Shown here: in pieces, positions 52,691 through 63,549 of the stretch
Layout: each line of letters opens with the position of its first letter
Numbering within the stretch: the first letter of the stretch is position 1
Assembly: GCA_015039365.1 (NCBI GenBank)
Contig: WION01000254.1
Span: forward strand, 1-64,000
Origin: Amanita rubescens
Taxonomy: Eukaryota > Basidiomycota > Agaricomycetes > Agaricales > Amanitaceae
Length of the DNA stretch: 64,000 nt
Direction of reading: 5' to 3'
Notes under the pieces: model-generated
The model's input: the letters and a program-made list of their open reading frames with translations, nothing else
Told to the model about the DNA's origin: nothing
Databases searched by the model: none
Position numbers and translations under genes: made by a program

Positions 52691-53930
52691 TCGAAGACGA
52701 AGGCTTCGGTCTTTTAATCGGCGAGAATGCGGTGGAAAGCTAATGGTCAGTTAAGCGCCGGGAGTTGCCGAGGCGCGACTTGCCAAGCCGTGCCAAACAA
52801 CGCTTACCATTGCTCGTAATTACTCGCCTATGAATGCCCTGTCTGGGCCCATCCAACCGCCATCAGTGCCCTGTGGTCGTTTACGCCCAGTCCAACCGCT
52901 AGATTTGGCTGGGCGACTCGGACATGTGAAGATTAGTGTTTAAAAGTCCAGTTGCCAGACCGGAAAAAAACCGGCAACCGGACCGGACCGATGCTCGGTT
53001 GCAACCGAACCGCAGTTGCAGTTGCCTTCAATTGAGACTGGTTTCGGTCTCGGTTGCCTCATACCTGCCATTTTAGGAAACCGGTTGAAGACCGGTTGCA
53101 ACCGGTCTTTTATGGCAACCGGTAAGAGGGTTCTAGGGGTGGATTGGTCGGCGGGCAATCGGATGTCGCCCCTAATCGACCCTAATCCAGGGTTATGGTT
53201 AATGTCAGAATTTGAATGAATTTATGTTGTAGGTGTCAAATATGTCATTTTTAATATTATGAGGTGGATATTATGGGCTGGATAGGTGGATGGGTAGGTG
53301 TGTGTCTGATTACTACGTTAATAAGGGGGATTGAACTGCTTGGATGGGTGGATGCATAAATTGACACTTGGATGACATTGAACATATGTCACGAAAATTA
53401 CATTAAATTATTCTAAGGGTTACAACAACATATTCTAAGGGTCACAGTGTAATTTTAATGTGTTAGATGGGTGCATGGGTGTATGACTGGATGGATCTGT
53501 GGCTAAATGGAATGATGTGAGGTGTTGGTGGGGTGGATGCATCGATAGAGACTTGGATGATGCTGTGCTACACCGGTTGTGACCGGTCTTGGATCAGTTG
53601 GCAACCGGTTCATCAAAAACCAGTTGCAACTGCAGGCAACCGGGGGTGCAACCGGAGCCAACCGGTTGCATCCAGTTTCGGTTTCGGTTGCGAAAAATAA
53701 TAGGAGTGTCACAACTGGTCACAGTCCGGTCTTTTCCAAAATAGGAAAAAGACCAGACCAAACCGGACTTTAAAACACTAGTGAAGATTGGCCAGAGTGA
53801 CTGATCAATCCGACAGATTTCAGCCTACTGCCGTCTATCATGAAGCTCGCAAATACTCAACTTGAAGTAGCTTTACTACGTTGTCAGGCTTCCCACCTCT
53901 CTTGGTCTTAAAAAGGCCTCGGACCTGCCA
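52691..53930. other. Insertion of unknown type in Gy3 pol, carrying a MITE
   Basis: Pol sequence stops near 53935 (IARYTPAQLV) and resumes near 52710 (SSSTSASEQ). Without the MITE (52934-53780) the foreign segment is about 390 bp and non-coding. On the minus strand it begins TGTCAGGAGTGGGCCACC and has CCTTTTTAAG, so it might be a solo LTR, but I found no matching duplication at the ends. Confidence 0.45.
52934..53780. mobile_element. hAT-like MITE, CCGGTT-rich
   Basis: 847 bp, TAGTGTTTAAAAGTCCAG...GGACTTTAAAACACTA, duplication GTGAAGAT (52926-52933 and 53781-53788). Both ends are rich in ACCGGTTGCAACCGG. The middle (about 53220-53520) is A/T-rich and non-coding. Same family as 45809-46508. 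Confidence 0.92.
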
Positions 53931-53934
53931 CGCG

Positions 53935-54633
53935 GAGCGGTGGCCCACTCCTGACAAGTTGAGCTGGTGTATATCGTGCGATAGTTACTTGGTCGTATTC
54001 GTCTTCTGACCAGCTTCCTATATCCTCAAATGTATGCGTGTTCCATCCGTGATCTGTCGTCTGTGATCCTTTGTGTGACATCAAATATCCGATGACGAGA
54101 TCTTCTTCCCATTCAGGCATAGCCATTCTGTCAATCTGTTGACAGATGCTCCAAAGTGATGCCTTGATCTTGTCCTGTTCTGAGTCTCGGAACTCTAAAG
54201 TCTTTTCTCTCCAATTTACGTCAGGGTTATGCTTCTCTAGCCAAGGAAGCCCCAGTATCATCGTTTGTTTTCCTATTGCTGATACGTAAAACCATTCAGT
54301 CATGCGTTTTCCATTCATTTCGAAGGTGATAAGACATTGTTCATCAATTTCTCCTTCTTTGTTTATGGTGCCATCGACGTTATAAACTCTAATTGGTCGT
54401 GAAGTTTTTCGTTTTCTCCATTTGTGTGCTATCCTTTTGTCGATAAATATCCCTTCGGCTCCGCAGTCGATAAGGGCGACGAGATTTTCAGAGTTGTTTC
54501 CAGTTTCAACTTTGATAGGGACAGATAATCTTTGTTTTGAAATAGATTGTACTGTTACATGAGATATGTCGAGAATTGAATCTGATGTTTCTGGGATTTC
54601 ATCCACTGTCATGAGTCCCACTGTTAAAAATCC
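53935..54633 (-). pseudogene. pol: Gy3 protease region of Pol
   Basis: Entered by a -1 shift at 54633-54624. The protease site reads LVALIDCGAEG, with Cys where Ser or Thr normally follows the catalytic Asp; the flap-side MILGLPWLEKHNPDV is normal. An acidic linker follows to the insertion at about 53935. In intact elements it would continue straight into RT. Confidence 0.85.
54624..54633 (-). promoter_or_regulatory. Candidate -1 frameshift site between gag and pol (Gy3)
   Basis: The minus strand reads GGATTTT (54633-54627) then the gag stop TAA (54626-54624). GGAUUUU is a known slippery heptamer in a dianthovirus. Sliding back one base reads GGA TTT TTA ACA and opens the protease frame. Same placement as in Gy2. 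Confidence 0.6.
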
Positions 54634-55682
54634 TCATTATCGTCGGCAAGGGATAGTAATAGGTCATTCTTTTCGTCGATTGACATTCCTTTCATCAGCG
54701 CTCGGATGTTCTTGGTGTAATTTGGTTTAGACTCTCGGACTTCTTCTTCTTCCCAATTTCCGTCACCATCATCTGATGTGGCTCGAATGTGACGTTTGGG
54801 CGTGAATCCTCTTTTCTTTCCTCCTTTAAATCGGCCTTTCCCTTTGTTTCTCTTCTTCTTTGGGCATTGCCCTGACATGTGTCCTTTGATTCCGCAGATG
54901 AAACATAAACCGTCTCTAATATAGCGTTCTCTTTCTTCTTTGGTCATAGATCTGATCATAAGTTCCAATTCTGGATCTTCATCTTTTTCTAGATATTTAT
55001 GATCAATCTGCATTGCCCAAGATTCGTCGTTGTGGGAGGATGATGAGTGACCATTTCCAGATCGAGGTGAATAGGCATATGAACGGGTTCGGATATTGTC
55101 GAGTTTGATAGCAATGTCGTACCAGTCTTGTAATGTTTTTGGGTTCATGAGCATTGCTTTTTCGAACTCTGGTGCTGTAAGTCCTTTTCCGAACATATGG
55201 AATGCTGCTTCTCCTTCGATTCCGGCTTTCGTAATTTGTTCCTTGAACTGATTTACGTAATTAGGTAGGGTCATCTGTTTCTTTCCTTTCATAGACGATC
55301 TGTTCTGTAGATTGAGAATTTTCGTGTATGCGTTTCCACTTGGATCTACTTCTCCCCAATCTGTCAAGAACGACAGTTTAAATGCTTCCCAATCATCGAA
55401 TAAAGCAGGTCTCGTAACGCCTCCTTTGGTGGTAGCGCGAGATTTTCGTAATTCTGCTAATTTATTCTTTTTCCATTGTCTGGCCCCATCTGAGATTTTA
55501 TTCAAGGCGGCAAGGATTTTTAAACGGTCTGTGTTCATCCGTTCAGGGTTCATATCAAAGAAGATTTCGATGTCTTCTATGAACGTGTTGGCATCCTTTC
55601 GCTTCCCTTTGAATTCAGGGAGATCTCCGATGAGACTAGGGGTTCGTGGGTTGGGTGTAGGGTCTGTACTTCCTCCAGACAT
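54624..55682 (-). CDS. gag: Gy3 Gag
   Basis: 352 residues, intact, from ATG at 55682 (MSGGSTDPTP, similar to the MSGSGS start in Gy2). Capsid region LPEFKGKRKDANTFIEDIEI, then WKKNKLAEL and LTDWGEVDPSG. One zinc knuckle CFICGIKGHMSGQC (about 54855-54900) followed by a strongly basic stretch (KKKRNKGKGRFKGGKKRG). It forms the particle and binds RNA. Pol follows in the -1 frame. Confidence 0.9.
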   Translation of the reverse strand: MSGGSTDPTPNPRTPSLIGDLPEFKGKRKDANTFIEDIEIFFDMNPERMNTDRLKILAALNKISDGARQWKKNKLAELRKSRATTKGGVTRPALFDDWEAFKLSFLTDWGEVDPSGNAYTKILNLQNRSSMKGKKQMTLPNYVNQFKEQITKAGIEGEAAFHMFGKGLTAPEFEKAMLMNPKTLQDWYDIAIKLDNIRTRSYAYSPRSGNGHSSSSHNDESWAMQIDHKYLEKDEDPELELMIRSMTKEERERYIRDGLCFICGIKGHMSGQCPKKKRNKGKGRFKGGKKRGFTPKRHIRATSDDGDGNWEEEEVRESKPNYTKNIRALMKGMSIDEKNDLLLSLADDNEDF

Positions 55683-55844
55683 TCTTGGTGATGGTGGGGG
55701 TGATGGATCTCTGCGTGGTGGAGTTGGGTCGGGTTTAGGTTCGTCTACTTCGATTCTGTCAGAGTCAAACGGGTCTTCTTCGTCCTTTTCTTGTTTAGGG
55801 TTCGAAGGACCTGGTTCGGGTTTGGTCGGTTGTTGGGCAGGTGT
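55683..55844 (-). other. Partial leader of Gy3
   Basis: Upstream of gag on the minus strand, cut at 55844 by the next element. No primer site or LTR remains. Confidence 0.55.
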
Positions 55845-58328
55845 CAGTACTTTACACTCCCCCCCCAGTCCGATTAGACTCCGACAGACTCCTAGGACTC
55901 CTATAGGACTCCTATAGGACTCTGATCACTTTCTGATAAAATGTAAAAAAAGGTAAAATGGTAGGAAACATGTTTGGCTTTGTTTGTTTATGTTTGTTTA
56001 TATTAGGCATCTTAACTTGCAAAAGAAATCCAAAATCCTTAAAAATAGGGAACCATGTTTGGTATTGTTTATTTATGTTTATTTATATTAGGTATCTTTA
56101 ACTTGCAGAATAAATTCAAAAAAATACTGAAAAAATGCGGAAAATCCATGTGATCCAGGTTATATAAGAATTATAAAACCAAACAATGGCAAACTTGACA
56201 TATTTGCAAAATACTTTTCAGATGCAAGTGTGATCTTGAAAAATGCACACAAGGTCATGCAAGAATTAGGACACAAATCTGAGCCAAATTCTAGGTAAAT
56301 GTAAAGGAATGTATCACCACTCCATGTGACCACCTGCAAAGCCATAGTTGAACCCAACACAATTTGGGTGTGTCTGGCTGGTGATGATGAGTCAATGTAG
56401 TATGTGTGATCAGTTAGAAAGGGCTGGCAGTGGTGAAAGTCAGTTTCAGTAATGTGACTTGAGTGGTGAGTAGCTGCTGAGGTCAAGGACATTGGCAACA
56501 TGCACATGGCAGTGGCTGCTGGAGGTGCAGTGCAGACTCGTGCCAGTTGAAGTGATGATCTAGTTTTAGTTCCACAATCCCACATGTTTGTTGCCAGCAA
56601 CAACCAATGACTCACCACCAATCACCTATGATTGTCAATTTGTCATAGGTATGTAAATATGAGGGATTTGTGATTATGTATGTATTGAAGTCAAGGGGTG
56701 AAAGCAGGTGGAGATGAGTTCTTGGTTATTTGGTCGGATGGTATGGCACAGTGAGCTGTGGTTGTTAGAAGCATATTAATAATTGTCTGACTGTCTGACT
56801 ATCTGACAGGCACTGACAGATGCTAACACACTAATTGTCTGGTTGTCTGACTATCTAATAGGCACTGACAGATGCTGACACACAGATTATCTGACTGTCT
56901 GACAGACAGTGTTTCATAAGTTGTCTGACTTGTCTTCAGACTATCTAACCATCTGAGCAGTGAGAGACACTTAAGCATCAGATAACATCAGACAAGTCTG
57001 TGATCAGACTTTTGCTGTGTTAGCTGATGTACTAAGCTTCCACACTAGAAGCATACGGTGGCAAAGTTAACTCAGCAATGGTTAACTCAAATACTAAGAG
57101 AACAGTGATGATAGAAATTGAACAGAGTGTGGACAATGATAGATAATTTGATGATGAGTAAGTAGAGATACATAAGTGGGTCTGTCACTTCCAAAACTAA
57201 TCAGGCATGCATAATGTGGGAGTCAATACTATTAGTAACAGAATGGTGGCTCAGTGACATGTAATAGGCTAGTATCAACTTCAAGTTCCAATCACAGTGG
57301 CAGTGACATCTGGCACCTGTGACCTGCCACACTGAGTGCCCTACTATGGATCATTATCAGCTACCTCCAATCACAGGTACTATTAGTAATTTGAAGTTAA
57401 GTACAGTGCCTAGGCCAATATCAGTCAGTCTCACCTTTACTAGTACTATAACTTTACGGTTGTCCATGCTCTGTTCCAGAATTGCCTCAAACCTAAGACT
57501 ATGATATTCTATTGTTTTACCTAATATGTTTGAAGTTTCTCTGACCCCACACCCCCAGTGGTTCAATTGTCTTATCAACATAACCAGGGGCCCTTGTACA
57601 AAGTCACAAGATGTTTTGGCAACCTATCAATTTTCTGTCCATTATATCTGAAGAATAAATTACAAATATCTTGGGTTTGGCTCTGTTCTAGAGCATGATT
57701 CTTGCACCATCTTGATCACATGATTTTTCCAGATTTTTCAAGATTTTTAGCAGCCTTTCAATTTTTCAACATGAAGTGTTTAAAACAGTATTTTGCAAAT
57801 ATCTTGAGTTTGGCATTGTTTGGCATGTTAATTTCCACACTAATCTGATCGCATGATTTTTCCAGATTTTTCAAGATTTTTGGCAGCCATTCAATTTTTT
57901 AACATGAAGCGTTTAAAACAGTATTTTGCAAATAACTTGAGTTTGGCATTGTTTGGCATGTTCATTTACACACTAATCTGATTACATGATTTTTCTGCAT
58001 TTTTCACATTTTTTTTCCAAATTTTCCCACGGTCACACAGTACTCTTGGCAAATGGTAGTATTACAAATGAGACTACAAAGACTACATTAAAAAGCACAG
58101 AATTGTCGGAGTCCTATAGGAATAGTCCTATTAGAGTCCTATGTCCTATTCGAGTCCGTCGGAAGGCTTCCTATTCATCCGATACCAGTCCGATTGAAAA
58201 ATGTAGTGTTAAAAAATTTGTAATGTTAATGTAATCTTATTCGTAATAAATTCCGATGTGACTCCTATAGGACTCCTCGGACTCCGATCGGACTCCGATC
58301 GGAATAGGGGGGGGACAGTAAAGACCTC
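55845..58328 (+). mobile_element. Non-autonomous KDZ-like element, copy B (both ends)
   Basis: 2,484 bp. Left end CAGTACTTTACACTCCCCCC; right end reversed GAGGTCTTTACTGTCCCCCC. Subterminal arrays: GACTCCTATAGGACTCC on the left and GGACTCCGATCGGACTCC on the right. The interior is non-coding and shared with copies C and D. The flanking 8-mers differ (GCAGGTGT and GAGCCTTA) and the two sides belong to different retrotransposons (Gy3 and Gy4), so recombination between two copies is likely. Confidence 0.65.
56772..57029. mobile_element. CATCAGC-family TIR element, copy 2 (left end decayed)
   Basis: The right end CAGACTTTTGCTGTGTTAGCT and GATG match the reversed left end of 37751-38097. The interior has the same GTCTGACTATCTGAC repeats. 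The left end is not clear. Confidence 0.65.
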
Positions 58329-58393
58329 GAGCCTTACACTCTCCCCTACAGGATTGAACTTGGGAGATCCGATCAACTAAGTTGACGTTGTGC

Positions 58394-60427
58394 TTAATCG
58401 ACGTGCATGCCCGCATCGTTCTGAGAAGGTCCTTGGACGCGATGGTCTTGATGATGTCTTGTAGATTCACTGGAAGATCCAGTGACGGTATTCGAAGAGG
58501 GATGGTGAGGTGGTTCCTGACCGCGATCGGTAAAGGCCTTGAAGCCGCGTTTCTTTCTCTGAGAGCTCAACGGCCGGGATTCTCTAGGCCGTGAAGGGGG
58601 CAAGGTTGACCAGGGGGGCAATGCTGGGGATGATCTTCCTCGAAGGTAATTCCTCGAGAAGTCCCACAGGTGACTGGCGCAATCAGATACTTGGACTCCG
58701 CAGCGGTGGAAGTGGAGCGCGAGTTCATCCTTAGTGAGCTCTCGGAAGAACATGAGACGGATAGGGATGTAGCCCTTCGGTTCGTCACGTAGGCTTAGCC
58801 AATCCAAAGCCTCCTTGTAATCTCCGAGACGTGCAAAAATGTGGCAGGAGGTCCACCAGAACCATTCAGTAACCTGTGGCTCTTCAGGTTCTGCCATCTT
58901 GAGGAGTAACCAAGCCGTGACGTCCTTCACGTTCAGGCGGCCGTCCGGATCTCGTCGTAAGAAGGAGGGTAAACGGTTCTCTTCCGCTAGTTTTTCAACA
59001 TCGGGCTCAGCCCGAGCACTAAGTAGGGGAAGGTACCCAGCTCTTGTGGCATCCTGAACGGCCCAACGTTGAGCGTCTGATTGTTGGTTGAATGGGACAA
59101 AGGAAGCTTCCTTCGCCATCTGCATCGGGAATCCGCTAACCCATAATCGATATCCTTGGAGACGGTTCGCCTTTTCGAACAGTGCTGAGCTACTGTGATT
59201 CCAGTGTGTCGGGTCGCTAACACAGATGTGGCCGTGTTTGCTCTGGAACGCTTTAGAGTCCTTGTCGAGATGGAAGGGGGCTTGATCTCCGATGTGTTGA
59301 CTACGCTGCATCGGCTGAGGGGCATCTTCAGCCGTGGAAGGGGGAGAAGCTTCCCTCCTCTGGGCTGTATCGTATTGAATGGGTCCTTCTTCGTCTGGTA
59401 TTGAAACCTCATCCGAGTCGTCCGATTGGTACATCTTGATAGCTTTGCCTGTGCCCTTTGTTCGGATGTTGGAAGACGCATCACTCCGAGGTGATGGGGA
59501 TCGCGGGGTTGGCTCAATAGGAGGGGGTGGCGCGTCTAGGCTTGTAGCCTGTTCTTTTTCCTTCTCTTTCGCAGAGGAGGTAGGCTTGGCCGTCGAGGGA
59601 GTAGGGTTTCCTTCGATTCTAGACAGCAAGGACCGGTCCAGCTGCGTGGGGGCTGAGGGTGGTTGGCTTCGTTCGTATCCGTGTGCTGGGGACTGAGGTC
59701 TCCTGAATTCACTGCCCGTGTGTCTACCTCGGGCTTCTCCCCTACAGAAATGGGGCCCTTGGTTATTCAGGCGGTTTTCGAGCCGACAGATCTTATTGAG
59801 CAACTCATCTTTGTCTCGCTCCAGGCTGTTGACACGGTGATGGTACCGGTCAAGTTCGTCTTTAAGGGCATCAATTTCTCTGTCTGCAGATCGGGTGCCT
59901 GCTTGATAGGCATCTTCCTGATCTTTTCTGTTTTCTTCTTCTAAGGCTCGGCGCCAGTGTCACCTCTGTTTATCGATGAAGATCTCGAGGGTTCCGCCCT
60001 GAGTCTGCTTGGCTACGTGTGCGGCAAAGTCCGCACAATCGTCGCATTTGGTGAGATGGAGCAGGATATGAGTAGATTTGTGTACTTCCCACTCTGGAAG
60101 TACTTTGGAAAGGAAATCGGCGGCGTCTAAGGGTCGACGACGCGAGGAGGGTCCTCGCAATTCATTGGGTGAGGGAGAGCAAGTGCGTCTCCGGAGGTCG
60201 TTTTCCCTACCTGTGACTGGTGGGGGTGAGGACAGACCGTGCTTTGGGCACGAATTCTCGTTTTGTGAGGATTGTCGGGTGAACGTAAAGTCGCACGATG
60301 TGGACATGAGGATGGTTAGATTAAAGAGAGGACGCATGGGGTGTTCCCACAGCTGTCTTACATAGGCTTCCCAATTCAGCGATTGGCGTAAGACGGGCCA
60401 ATCGGGAGGGCTCACTGCCACTGAAGG
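58394..60427 (-). pseudogene. Post-chromodomain extension of Gy4, unknown function
   Basis: In the same frame as pol, separated from it by TGA (60428-60430) and broken by TGA at 59960-59962; CGA fits both. Total about 675 residues to TGA 58394. Order: an N-terminal part with LTKCDDCADFAAHVAKQ (CX2CX5H); a coiled coil (LKDELDRYHHRVNSLERDKD, 59790-59880); a disordered basic and proline-rich stretch; a globular C-terminal domain (about 59200-58640) with ANRLQGYRLWVSGFPMQ, FLRRDPDGRLNVKDVTAWLL, WFWWTSCHIFARLGDYKEAL and LHFHRCGVQVSDCASHLWDF; and a basic tail. No match to a family I know. Same place and size as the Gy2 and Gy3 extra regions. Confidence 0.7.
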
Positions 60428-63345
60428 TCAAACTCTCCGAAGTTCGGAGGGCTTGGTGACTCCTTCGAGTTCCAGGTAGTGATCCAAGGCTTCGAGATCA
60501 TTGACCACATGTAGTGGTTCCCAGGTGAAGTCACCCAGAGCCCATCGCACCTTGAATTTAAGGCGGGGCGTCCACTTGTGATCCTCGATGGCCTCTACAA
60601 CCCATTCACGTTCCGGGTCCACACCAACGTCGTAGTTCGTTTGTGATTCCCTTTTCAGGAACTTGTCAGGATCATTCCCAACGAATTGTTTTAGTAGCTT
60701 CTCGTGGAATACATCATGCATTTTACGAGATCGTAAGTCGGGGGAGAGTTCCAGCTTGTAAGTTGAACTCTCCGGGCAAGCTTTGATGATCTTGAATGGT
60801 CCGATAAACTTCGGACACAGTTTCCTAGCGCGTCCGTGAGGGAGATTAATGTTTTCCGTTGAAAGGAGCACTAGGTCGTCCTTTTGGAAATGCTGTCCGT
60901 CTCGTCAGTGCTTGTTAGCCTGTTTAGCCTGACGAGTCCTTTGTACGGTGATATTGTCGAAGGTCTTGTCCAGTACGCCTGTGATCCGCTCGACAAATTG
61001 CTTCACGCCCTCTCGTGGGCTATCGAAGCTGGCGCCATGTATCATACGAGGTAGCCATCCATAGTTTGCTTCGAAAGGGGCGTGGCCAGTGGTTTTGTTG
61101 TGAGCAGAGTTCATGGCAAATTCCACCAGTGGCAATTGTTCCACCCAGTTCGTCTGGTAGTCATTCACCACTGATCGCAGAACTTGCGACATGGTTTGAA
61201 TGGCTCTTTCCGATGAACCATCGGTTTGAGGGTGGTATGATGAGGACATCAGCAAACGCTGGCCTAGGATTTTGCTTAATTCCTTCCAGAATTGGGACGT
61301 GAACTTCATGTCGCGGTCAGACACGATGGACTCCGGGATGCCATGAAGCCTGACGATCTCCTTAACGTATAATTCAGCCACTCGTTTGGCTGATACGTCG
61401 GTTCACGTCGGGATTAAGTGTACCATCCCTGTCATTCAACAAACAACAAGGAGGATGTAGTTGAAGTTGGGGGCCAACAAAGTCCATGCCGATGCTTTCC
61501 CAAGGCCGTGAAGGGAATGACATGTTATGGAGCCATCCTGGGCTCTTCTGTCAGGAGTGTTTCGTCGTCTGACATTTTCCGCACGATTTGCAGAAGTCAT
61601 CGACATCTTCAGCCATTGTGGCCCACCAGAACCAACGTCTGATGTACTTGAGCGTTCGCTCAGTTCCTAAGTGGCCGATAGTCTGGTGACAGGCGTCAAT
61701 GACGAGCCCTTTCAGAGATTTCCCTTTGAGCAGGCCATCAGGGACACAGACAACTCTTGATCCCGTCCTGTTATTGGTCCAAAGCAGATCTTTCTGCTTT
61801 AAAAACTTGTTGAACCTGTTGGTATGTTCCCAGATGTGAGCTAGGAACTTGTCCTTTATGTACGACTCGGGAAAGGCCTTGAATATCGACTGGAAGCTTC
61901 CGTCGATAGGGTTGATATCTGGAGGATTCTCTGCCTCCGTTTCTTTGCTTTGAGATATATTTTGAGCTTCTACAGCTCGTTGTTCAACATGGTCGCGGAC
62001 CAGTTCCTTCCTCCCAGAAGTAGGATATGCATTCACTTTAAACGCGATCAACTCTGCTGTCCGAGCAATGGTGAGGTCATTGCGCTCCGGATCCAGTCTG
62101 AAATCCGCGTTGATGTATGCCAAAACATCATGAGTTTCATCCGGCTCATCGCTCGCAAAGTATCTGGACAGCGCGTCCGCGACAATGTTTTTCTCTCCCT
62201 TCAGATACTGCATTTTAAAATTGAATCTGGAGAGGTATTCCCACCATCGTGTTCTACGGTGGGATCGTGTCGGGGCCTCGTTGAAGAACGTTAGTGCCTG
62301 ATGGTCGGTGACGACGGTAAAGGCGAGACCTAGGAGTTTGTCCTCCCAGCGCAATAGTGCTTCCAGGACGCCTAGTAGCTCTTGTTCCCAAGTGCAGTAA
62401 TTCATTTGGACGGGCGTGAATTTCCGCGAGAAGAATCCCGCGGGCCATATCGTATCCCAGGTTGGCCCTTGTCCGTACCAGCAGCCGACTCCTGTCGCAG
62501 AGGCGTCCATGATTACCCAAATCGGGACATCAAGTTTCCCATTTATGGGTCGACAGACAATGTTCTTCTCGACCAAATTCTTGAGTTTCTTGAAGCAGAG
62601 ATCGTGGAAGTCTGTCCACACAAATTCTCTGTTATTACTGCACATTCCAGTTAACGGAGCGGTATATTCCGTAGCCTTCGGAATGTATTGAGCAAGGTAT
62701 TGAATGACCCCGTTGAATCTCAGGACGTCCTGGTAGTTTCTGGGTGTTCGCCATTGTGTGATCTTGTCAACTTTCGAGGGATCAATATGTATTCCCTCAT
62801 CGTCAACTATGAACCCCAGACAGTCCATATTTGTCAAAAAGAGGTCGATCTTTTCCAGGTTTCTGCTTAGGTACAACCTGAGCTTTCTGAGACGGTCAAA
62901 GACCATCTGTAAGTGATTTTCGTGTTCCTCGCGAGTGTCTGAGAACACAAATATGTCGTCTTGATAGCAATGGATGAAGACGGCTGACATGTCAGCAAAG
63001 GAGAAGTTCATTAACTTCTGGAAAGTAGCGGGCCCGTTTTTGTCTCCCTGTTGCATTACCATGCTTTTCATGTTCCCGTAGATTGTGGAGAATACAGTCC
63101 GGGACTCGTGTTCAGGGGAGATATGGATCTGTTTGTAGGCGTCGGATAAGTCAATCTTCGAGCGGAATTTTGCTCGGGCCACATCATTCCTGATCGTCTC
63201 TTGATCAGGCATGGGCGTGGAATCAGATAGTGTGTTATCGTTGCGTTGTCTGGCGTCAATGACAGTCCTTATTTTTCCGCTTTTCTTGAAGGCTATCAGC
63301 ATAGGGGCTGAGGAGGGTAGTTCCGTCCTGACCCAGTATCCCGCC
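60428..63345 (-). pseudogene. pol: Gy4 Pol: RT, RNase H, integrase, chromodomain
   Basis: RT: FRSKIDLSDAYKQIHI, active site HCYQDDIFVFS (YQDD, unusual). RNase H: VIMDASATGVGCWYG, YCTWEQELLGVLEALL, VVTDHQALTFF. Integrase zinc region HQTIGHLGTERT...CKSCGKC, then a TGA (61551), a frameshift near 61480-61520 with two further TGA codons, and the core with IVSDRDMKFTSQFW and HPQTDGSSERAI. TGA at 60905. A chromodomain-like end EWVVEAIEDH, KFKVRWALGDFTWEPL closes the protein. Most stops fit CGA to TGA. Confidence 0.9.
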
Positions 63346-63549
63346 TGTAACGGGTAGCCCGTTACCGTGCTCGATATCTCTCCATCTCTAGTTACTGTAT
63401 ATAGTATTCGTGACTGATGTGATGTGCGACGTATAGAGCACATCACTAACATGTATAAACAACTTTTACTCTCTACTCGATACACGAACAATACACATTG
63501 ATTCAGTGTACTTCGAGTGGCGAGAACATATCACGATACAGTCATGACA
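63346..63549 (+). repeat. Short solo LTR (204 bp) in Gy4 pol
   Basis: TGTAACGGG...CAGTCATGACA with 5-bp duplication CCGCC (63341-63345 and 63550-63554). The pol frame reads RYLKAGYWVRTE once it is removed. The first 20 bases form a perfect hairpin (GTAACGGG and CCCGTTAC around TAG). TATATA near 63398. The size is small for an LTR, so a solo LTR of a miniature retrotransposon is also possible. Confidence 0.75.

Larger units (their letters stand above)
47483..55844 (-). mobile_element. Ty3/gypsy chromovirus Gy3 (5' LTR missing)
   Basis: Minus-strand order from the right: leader, gag (55682-54624), frameshift site, pol, a separate extra ORF (49708-47975), purine tract, 3' LTR (47483-47934). The left flank is ACTAT, the same pentamer duplicated around Gy2. 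The 5' LTR and primer site are absent because the element ends at copy B (55845). Pol is interrupted by an unidentified insert carrying a MITE. Confidence 0.9.

Noticed and set aside
55312..55917. 201-codon plus-strand frame opposite Gy3 gag
   Set aside because: Antisense to an intact Gag with a zinc knuckle; Ser/Gly-rich composition is explained by the opposite frame.
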